DNA of 5,142 bases, taken from NCBI GenBank assembly GCA_030629485.1, contig DAOVOW010000182.1, forward strand, positions 1-5,142, read 5' to 3'. Below the pieces are notes generated by a model that saw only the letters and a list, made by a program, of their open reading frames with translations, was not told the origin of the DNA and searched no databases. Below are positions 1 to 3,558 of this stretch, piece after piece. Both the position numbers and the translations under genes were made by a program. How positions within the stretch are numbered: the stretch's first letter is position 1; the number at the start of each line of letters is the position of its first letter. This DNA comes from a bacterium (GTDB lineage: Bacteria; Zixibacteria; MSB-5A5; GN15; FEB-12).

Positions 1-14
1 ACTCAGCGGGGATT

Positions 15-40
15 GCGGCCGAATCTGAAGATTCGTCCGC
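15..40. repeat. Inverted repeat in the leader upstream of the DUF4184 gene
   Basis: The arms GCGG (15-18) and CCGC (37-40) flank CGAATC (20-25) and GATTCG (30-35) around a TGAA loop, with one mismatch (C19/T36). It lies 65 nt before the ATG at 106. It could be an operator, an RNA hairpin, or part of the end of an upstream gene. No T-run follows it, so a terminator is not supported. The rest of 1-105 holds nothing I can call. Two plus-strand frames are open across it, one of them ending at TAA 97-99, so the tail of an upstream gene cannot be excluded. Confidence 0.4.
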
Positions 41-105
41 CACAAGGTTGCAGATCGACGATTCAAACTTGCGAACATCGCCCGCCGCTCCGGTTATAAG
101 AAACA

Positions 106-891
106 ATGCCGTTTACCATCTCTCATCCGGCGATTGTTCTGCCGTTGAAACAACTCAAGCCAAACTGGTTTTCACTGACCGGTTTGATGGCGGGCGCAAT
201 GTCGCCGGACCTGCTTTACTTTCTGATGATGCAGACCAGCTACCGTGGTGTCAGTCATTCCTGGCTGGGGTTGTTCGTTTTTTGTCTGCCGGCCGGAATC
301 GCCTTTTCGTTTGCCTTCCATCTCCTGTTCAAACAGCCGGTGATCCATAATCTCCCCTGGCCGTTGGATCGCCACCTGTCAGGTCTGGCCGATCATCAGT
401 TCCGAGTACACAGCCTGAGAGCATGGGTGGTGCTCATGACATCAGTGCTAATCGGAGCGCTAAGTCATTTCTTCTGGGATTCGCTCACACATGAGACCGG
501 GGAGATTGCATGGATATTCCCGGTTCTCAAGGAGTCGTTCACGCTGTTCGGCATCTCCCAACCGTTGTGTCGCTTCATACAGCATCTAAGCACTTTTGTG
601 GGGATTGTGGTGCTGGTGCTGTATATACTCAAAGGTCACCTCGTTCCTCCGCCGACTATATCACGACCCTTACATACGCCGCGCAGGAAATTCCTGTTCT
701 GGCTGATTGGTTGCGCCGTAGCTGCCGTCTTTGCCCTGTTGGTTGTCTGGGGTTACGATCACTTGTATGATCTTCAGATCGCTACCGGATACAACCGTCA
801 TGCTGCCATGACCACCGTTGGTTTGGCGAGTTGGGCCGGGTTCTTCTACTACAGTTGCATTACCGGGTTGATTGACCGGCGACGTGAGTAG
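106..891 (+). CDS. DUF4184 family multi-pass inner-membrane protein
   Basis: This is a 261-residue integral membrane protein of unknown function. The N-terminus MPFTISHPAIVLPL and the segment GLMAGAMSPDLLYF (residues 26-39) are the hallmarks by which I recognise DUF4184. About five hydrophobic segments are visible, near residues 52-74, 107-124, 160-176, 196-216 and 233-255. Polar residues recur in or beside membrane segments: H7, D35, R47-G48 with H51-S52, H121, D125 and H129 (in ALSHFFWDSLTHE), and Q159-H160. The pattern H ... PD ... RGxSHS ... SHxxxDxxT recalls the YdjM/DUF457 group of putative membrane metal-dependent hydrolases; that parallel is my inference, and no activity is established. 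The ATG at 106 is chosen because the family motif starts exactly there, although the Shine-Dalgarno match is weak (only AAGA-like sequence near 98-103). The next gene follows after 72 nt in the same direction. The length is normal for the family and I see no damage. Confidence 0.85.
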   Translation: MPFTISHPAIVLPLKQLKPNWFSLTGLMAGAMSPDLLYFLMMQTSYRGVSHSWLGLFVFCLPAGIAFSFAFHLLFKQPVIHNLPWPLDRHLSGLADHQFRVHSLRAWVVLMTSVLIGALSHFFWDSLTHETGEIAWIFPVLKESFTLFGISQPLCRFIQHLSTFVGIVVLVLYILKGHLVPPPTISRPLHTPRRKFLFWLIGCAVAAVFALLVVWGYDHLYDLQIATGYNRHAAMTTVGLASWAGFFYYSCITGLIDRRRE

Positions 892-963
892 AGCCGAAGG
901 CCGGACAATTCCTGTTCAGATCCTGCGCAAGCTTCCGATGATATCACCAAGGGGCGCCGACGA

Positions 964-1581
964 GTGCCTTGCAGAGACTTTATGAAACGACTGGAAAACA
1001 GAGATGCCGCGACGGCTGCGGACGTACCGGCACACAAGCGGCTGACACTCGACCGAGAGGCCGAGGCGGTGGAGATGGCCAGCCGCCTGACGGAGGGAAT
1101 CGAACAGCGTCGCGACGCTGAGGCCGACCTGGCCCTGGCCAATCAGATTGTGGAAGCCAAACATGCCGAGCTAACCCAGCGTAATGTCACTCTGCAGCAG
1201 GTACTAAACCGAATCGAAGAAGAGAAATCTTTGCTGGCCTTTCGAATACGATCTAATATCGATCGCCTGGTCAAACCGATCGTTCAAGCCCTGCAGGATA
1301 AAGCCAACCCGGTCGAGAAACGGCAGTTGCAATTCCTTTCAAGCTGCCTGGAGCAGGCCGCGGCTCCATTGAGCGAGAAATTGCACTCAGCCTACGCCCA
1401 ACTCACGCCGCGTGAGGTGGTAGTCAGCAATATGGTCCGGGATGGTTTGATTTCCAAACAGATTGGCAATTTCATCGGCTTGTCGGAGGCCACCGTGCGT
1501 AAACATCGCCGCAATATCCGAAAGAAGCTGGGTATCGCAGGTAAGCCCGTCAACCTCAGTTCTTATCTCAAGACAATCTAA
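964..1581 (+). CDS. LuxR-type HTH regulator: PAS-LuxR output module without a PAS domain
   Basis: This is a probable cytoplasmic transcriptional regulator of 205 residues. Residues 146-190 form a LuxR/GerE helix-turn-helix: LTPREVVVSNMVRDG, then the helices SKQIGNFIGLSEATVRKHRRNIRKKLGI. T148-P149-R150-E151 and the recognition helix S174-R186 are intact. Residues 30-92 are a charged, heptad-like coiled coil; residues 92-140 are a helical linker. The stretch from about residue 68 to the end matches what I know as the C-terminal half of bacterial PAS-LuxR proteins (ending NLxSYL), but no PAS or receiver domain precedes it. It may therefore dimerise through the coiled coil and take its signal from a partner. 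The GTG at 964 is preferred because AAGGGG (949-954) sits 9 nt upstream. An ATG at 982 would shorten the protein by six residues and has a poorer site. The target genes are unknown. Cotranscription with the DUF4184 gene is possible. Confidence 0.82.
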   Translation: MPCRDFMKRLENRDAATAADVPAHKRLTLDREAEAVEMASRLTEGIEQRRDAEADLALANQIVEAKHAELTQRNVTLQQVLNRIEEEKSLLAFRIRSNIDRLVKPIVQALQDKANPVEKRQLQFLSSCLEQAAAPLSEKLHSAYAQLTPREVVVSNMVRDGLISKQIGNFIGLSEATVRKHRRNIRKKLGIAGKPVNLSSYLKTI

Positions 1582-1604
1582 GCTCGACTCCACGCCCGGG
1601 TGGA

Positions 1605-1625
1605 TGGCGTAGCTTGCCTACGCCA
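1605..1625. repeat. Perfect 8-bp hairpin 3' of the LuxR-type gene
   Basis: The arms TGGCGTAG (1605-1612) and CTACGCCA (1618-1625) are exact reverse complements around the loop CTTGC, starting 24 nt after the TAA of the regulator gene. AATGGGGG follows rather than a T-tract, so it is not a canonical intrinsic terminator. It may act as an mRNA 3'-end stabiliser or be a small dispersed palindrome. The remaining bases up to the porin gene show no promoter I can defend. Confidence 0.6.
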
Positions 1626-1722
1626 AATGGGGGCCAAATTGGACTCTCACGGTCGCTGCTGACCGGTCGATGTAAGCTGTAGAACAGAGGGCGTAAACCA
1701 AAATAGGCGTGATGAATGTCAC

Positions 1723-1731
1723 AAAAGGAGG
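1723..1731 (+). promoter_or_regulatory. Strong Shine-Dalgarno site of the porin gene
   Basis: AAAAGGAGG lies 5 nt upstream of the ATG at 1737. This decides the start: an in-frame ATG at 1716 would place the Shine-Dalgarno inside the coding region and put seven residues ahead of a normal signal peptide. The strength of the site fits an abundant outer-membrane protein. Confidence 0.85.
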
Positions 1732-1736
1732 CAAGG

Positions 1737-3119
1737 ATGAAGAAGCGCAAACTGTGGTCTGCCGGCAAAGCTTTGCTGAGCATCGCATTGGTGGCCCTGG
1801 TGACGCCGTTGTTCATCGGGACGACTGCGCAGGCCCAGGACTTCGGCCAGCTTATGGAAGCGGTCGAGAAAGTCGAGGCCAATCTCAAGGCAATGATAGC
1901 CAGGGAATCATCGGCTCGCCAGCAGGCGATGGAAGAACTGCGCGCAGAACTCGGGCAGAGGCCGGAGGCGGGCGGCGCGGTCAGCAGTGAGCACTGGACA
2001 ACTCTGATGAACGACATCGAGTTCCTCAAAGCTGAGGTCCTCTTACTGAAGAGCCTGACCGGTGAGAACAGAGAACAACTGGCTTCGATCGACGACGACG
2101 GTTTCTACGAGCCGCCGAACGAAGATCCCAGGGTGACCAGACTCGCTGAAAAGCTCAACGAACTCAACGCTTCGTTAGAGGCGATGCAGTTCGGTCAGGG
2201 GACAACGTCCAAGCCGAATCCGTCGGTCAAACACGGCAAAATCGCGCTCAGCGCTTTTGTGCACGAGCATTTTGTCAGCGGGCCGGAGGAGACCTCCAGT
2301 TTTGTGGCCAAGCGGGCTCGGATCACCGTGAAGGGAGATATCAACGAGTACGCCCAGATCAAGATCCAAGGCGAGTTCGCCAAGGACCCCAAACTGCTTG
2401 ACGGCCAGGTGACCATTTCACCTCACCAACAGTGGTCGTTCAGTATCGGTCAGTACAAGCCGCCGTTCGGCACCGACTTCTTGATTTCAGCGACCAGTGC
2501 GCCGTTCGTGAACCGGTCGAAAATCACCGGATTGACGACGAACCGCGACGTCGGCGCCACCATCTCGTATAGGCAGAAGTTCAACTCCGACTACTCGCTG
2601 AAACTGACCGCCGGTATGTTCAACGGTTCAGGAATCAACACTTCCGACGTCAACAACAACAAGAACTTCGTCGCTCGCGCCGAAGTCAAATTGGCCAGCA
2701 TGTTCACTGTAGCGCCGAACATCTATGCGGGCAAGACCAACCAAGTCGACGCACTCAAAGAGAAGATGGTTGATTATGGAAGCTCGCTGACCTGGAAGTG
2801 GCGTCATGAAATCGTTGAAGCGGAATACATCCATTCCAAACACGGTGACACCAAACGCCAGGGCTGGTATGTCTGGGGTGGTCATTCGTTCGATCTCGGT
2901 CTGGGTTTTCTGAAGGAACTGCAGTTGCTGGCTCGTTATGAGCAGCACGATCTTGACCTGGACGTCGACAACAATCGCACCGACAGGTTGACCCTGGGCA
3001 CTACTCTGTTCGTGGACAAGAAGTACACGAAGATACAGTTGAACTACCAGTTGAATACCGAGCAGGGGGAATCGGTCGACAACAACGAGTTCCTGGTGAA
3101 TGTACAGGTGGCTTTCTAG
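1737..3119 (+). CDS. Outer-membrane porin, Porin_O_P (OprP/OprO-like) family
   Basis: This is a 460-residue beta-barrel porin. Residues 1-33 are a signal peptide: a basic start (MKKRK), a hydrophobic core 12-28, and a likely cleavage after A33 in AQA|QD. Residues 36-75 and 88-150 are coiled-coil-like, charged helices, split by a short Gly/Pro-rich segment near 73-84 and an acidic, proline-containing linker around 117-132. The barrel begins near residue 167 with alternating strands. Family landmarks are FSIGQYKPPFGTDFL (235-249), TTNRDVGATISY (267-278), GMFNGSG (293-299) and a final strand ending VNVQVAF, whose C-terminal Phe is the usual signal for outer-membrane assembly. OprP and OprO of Pseudomonas are phosphate and polyphosphate channels. 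Many relatives have untested substrates, and no phosphate genes adjoin this one, so specificity is open. Two consecutive in-frame TAG codons end the gene (3117-3122). The start at 1737 is set by the Shine-Dalgarno and the signal peptide. Confidence 0.88.
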   Translation: MKKRKLWSAGKALLSIALVALVTPLFIGTTAQAQDFGQLMEAVEKVEANLKAMIARESSARQQAMEELRAELGQRPEAGGAVSSEHWTTLMNDIEFLKAEVLLLKSLTGENREQLASIDDDGFYEPPNEDPRVTRLAEKLNELNASLEAMQFGQGTTSKPNPSVKHGKIALSAFVHEHFVSGPEETSSFVAKRARITVKGDINEYAQIKIQGEFAKDPKLLDGQVTISPHQQWSFSIGQYKPPFGTDFLISATSAPFVNRSKITGLTTNRDVGATISYRQKFNSDYSLKLTAGMFNGSGINTSDVNNNKNFVARAEVKLASMFTVAPNIYAGKTNQVDALKEKMVDYGSSLTWKWRHEIVEAEYIHSKHGDTKRQGWYVWGGHSFDLGLGFLKELQLLARYEQHDLDLDVDNNRTDRLTLGTTLFVDKKYTKIQLNYQLNTEQGESVDNNEFLVNVQVAF

Positions 3120-3144
3120 TAGGGAGTTGAAAAAGTGATAATTT

Positions 3145-3255
3145 CGTCATTGCGAGGCCATAAATGGCTTCTTCCGCTACGCGGCAATCTCCAATTGTTA
3201 TGGGACAGCCACTTTAGAGATTGCCACGGCGCGCAATGCACGCCTCGCAATGACG
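3145..3255. repeat. MITE-like palindromic repeat with CGTCATTGCGAGG termini
   Basis: This is a 111-bp element bounded by exact 14-bp terminal inverted repeats: CGTCATTGCGAGGC at 3145-3158 and its complement at 3242-3255. T3144/A3256 adds a fifteenth pair. A second exact pair lies inside: GGCAATCTC (3183-3191) and GAGATTGCC (3217-3225). Each arm also holds a mini-palindrome, CCGC-TAC-GCGG at 3174-3184 and GGCG/CGCC at 3228-3244. The combination of CGTCATTGCGAG ends and an inner CAATCTC/GAGATTG pair is, from memory, a non-coding repeat dispersed in many unrelated bacterial genomes. No transposase is present. Beginning 25 nt after the porin stop, it could also act as a structured mRNA 3' end. 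The short open frames through it (for example 3135-3557) are artefacts. Confidence 0.85.
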
Positions 3256-3270
3256 ATTGCAGGGTTTTGT

Positions 3271-3298
3271 GCGTGGTGTACGTCCTCGTGCGCCACGC
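3271..3298 (+). repeat. 12-bp hairpin with two G-U wobbles
   Basis: GCGTGGTGTACG (3271-3282) pairs along its whole length with CGTGCGCCACGC (3287-3298) across the tetraloop TCCT. Ten pairs are Watson-Crick, and T3277-G3292 and T3279-G3290 are wobbles. The wobbles pair only in the + strand transcript; on the other strand they become A-C mismatches. There is no T-tract downstream. It sits 15 nt after the MITE-like element. Confidence 0.65.
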
Positions 3299-3306
3299 GG
3301 ATACAC

Positions 3307-3330
3307 GGGCAGACCGGGAGAGGCTGTCCC
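3307..3330. repeat. Imperfect GGGCAGACC palindrome, copy 1
   Basis: GGGCAGACC (3307-3315) and GGCTGTCCC (3322-3330) fold into eight pairs with two single-base bulges (A3313 and T3327) around the loop GGGAGA. Its first 14 bases, GGGCAGACCGGGAG, recur exactly at 3483-3496, and both copies are followed by CCCACAA. It therefore looks like a degenerate copy of the perfect palindrome near 3482-3506. Confidence 0.6.
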
Positions 3331-3341
3331 ACAAGATCGTT

Positions 3342-3386
3342 TCGTCGGGTCCTGGACTCGACGAAGTCGAGGGTGTGACCCGACGA
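3342..3386 (-). repeat. 45-nt two-tier hairpin repeat, copy 1 (inverted)
   Basis: The outer arms TCGTCGGGTC (3342-3351) and GACCCGACGA (3377-3386) are an exact 10-bp pair. The inner arms CTCGAC (3357-3362) and GTCGAG (3366-3371) are an exact 6-bp pair closing the triloop GAA, with 5-nt internal loops on each side. Read on the minus strand it aligns without gaps to the hairpin at 3424-3468, at 29 of 45 positions by hand count. Confidence 0.75.
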
Positions 3387-3423
3387 TTACTCATAAGCCA
3401 TTGTTGCACAGTAGAACTATCAA

Positions 3424-3468
3424 CCGGCAGGTCACACGTTTGCCTTCGGCAACCGCAAGACCTGCCGG
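3424..3468 (+). repeat. 45-nt two-tier hairpin repeat, copy 2
   Basis: The outer arms CCGGCAGGTC (3424-3433) and GACCTGCCGG (3459-3468) are an exact 10-bp pair. The inner arms TTGCC (3440-3444) and GGCAA (3448-3452) close the triloop TTC. The total length and the placement of stems and loops equal those of the inverted copy at 3342-3386. The shared conserved cores are GGTCACAC at the 5' side and CTTCG at the tip. Confidence 0.75.
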
Positions 3469-3481
3469 AACACACACTTTT

Positions 3482-3506
3482 GGGGCAGACCGGGAGGTCT
3501 GCCGCC
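3482..3506. repeat. Perfect GGCAGACC palindrome, copy 2
   Basis: GGCAGACC (3484-3491) and GGTCTGCC (3496-3503) are an exact 8-bp pair around the loop GGGA. GG 3482-3483 can extend the stem with CC 3505-3506 past a bulged G3504. It is followed by CACAAAATTACAG, which is A-rich rather than T-rich, so terminator function for + strand transcripts is doubtful. It lies about 50 nt upstream of the chemoreceptor start and could affect its 5' leader. Between it and the Shine-Dalgarno I see no convincing promoter. Confidence 0.65.
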
Positions 3507-3545
3507 CACAAAATTACAGAAGATCAACGTACTAAACATTTCGTG

Positions 3546-3551
3546 AAGGAG
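3546..3551 (+). promoter_or_regulatory. Shine-Dalgarno site of the chemoreceptor gene
   Basis: AAGGAG lies 7 nt upstream of the ATG at 3559. This is ideal spacing, and it fixes the start of a gene whose 3' end lies outside the window. Confidence 0.85.
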
Positions 3552-3558
3552 AGTTGAA

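Noticed and set aside
48..350. TTG-started open frame of 100 codons overlapping the start of the DUF4184 gene
   Set aside because: It is in another frame across a region whose +1 frame carries the DUF4184 motifs, it has no family resemblance, and it has no convincing ribosome binding site.
1716..1736. Upstream ATG for the porin giving a 467-residue protein
   Set aside because: The AAAAGGAGG site lies inside this extension, 5 nt before the ATG at 1737, and the signal peptide begins naturally there.
1568..2029. 153-codon minus-strand open frame overlapping the porin start
   Set aside because: It is antisense to a well-supported signal peptide and coiled coil, and is rich in Ser/Arg/Ala as expected for a shadow frame.
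3145..3506. CRISPR array
   Set aside because: The repeats belong to several different palindrome families with unequal spacing and orientation; there are no identical repeats alternating with spacers, and no cas genes are visible.
3116..3511. 131-codon minus-strand open frame over the same gap
   Set aside because: It is also repeat-derived; symmetrical palindromes keep both strands open. No ribosome binding site or protein-like composition is seen.
3484..3514. Intrinsic terminator at the last palindrome
   Set aside because: The stem is good, but the following bases are CACAAAATTACA rather than a T-run, and it lies upstream of the chemoreceptor start.
3135..3557. 140-codon open frame across the porin-chemoreceptor gap
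   Set aside because: It is a translation of the palindromic repeats (the SLRGHKWLLPLRGN-type string arises from the CGTCATTGCGAGG element), with no start signal and no domain.
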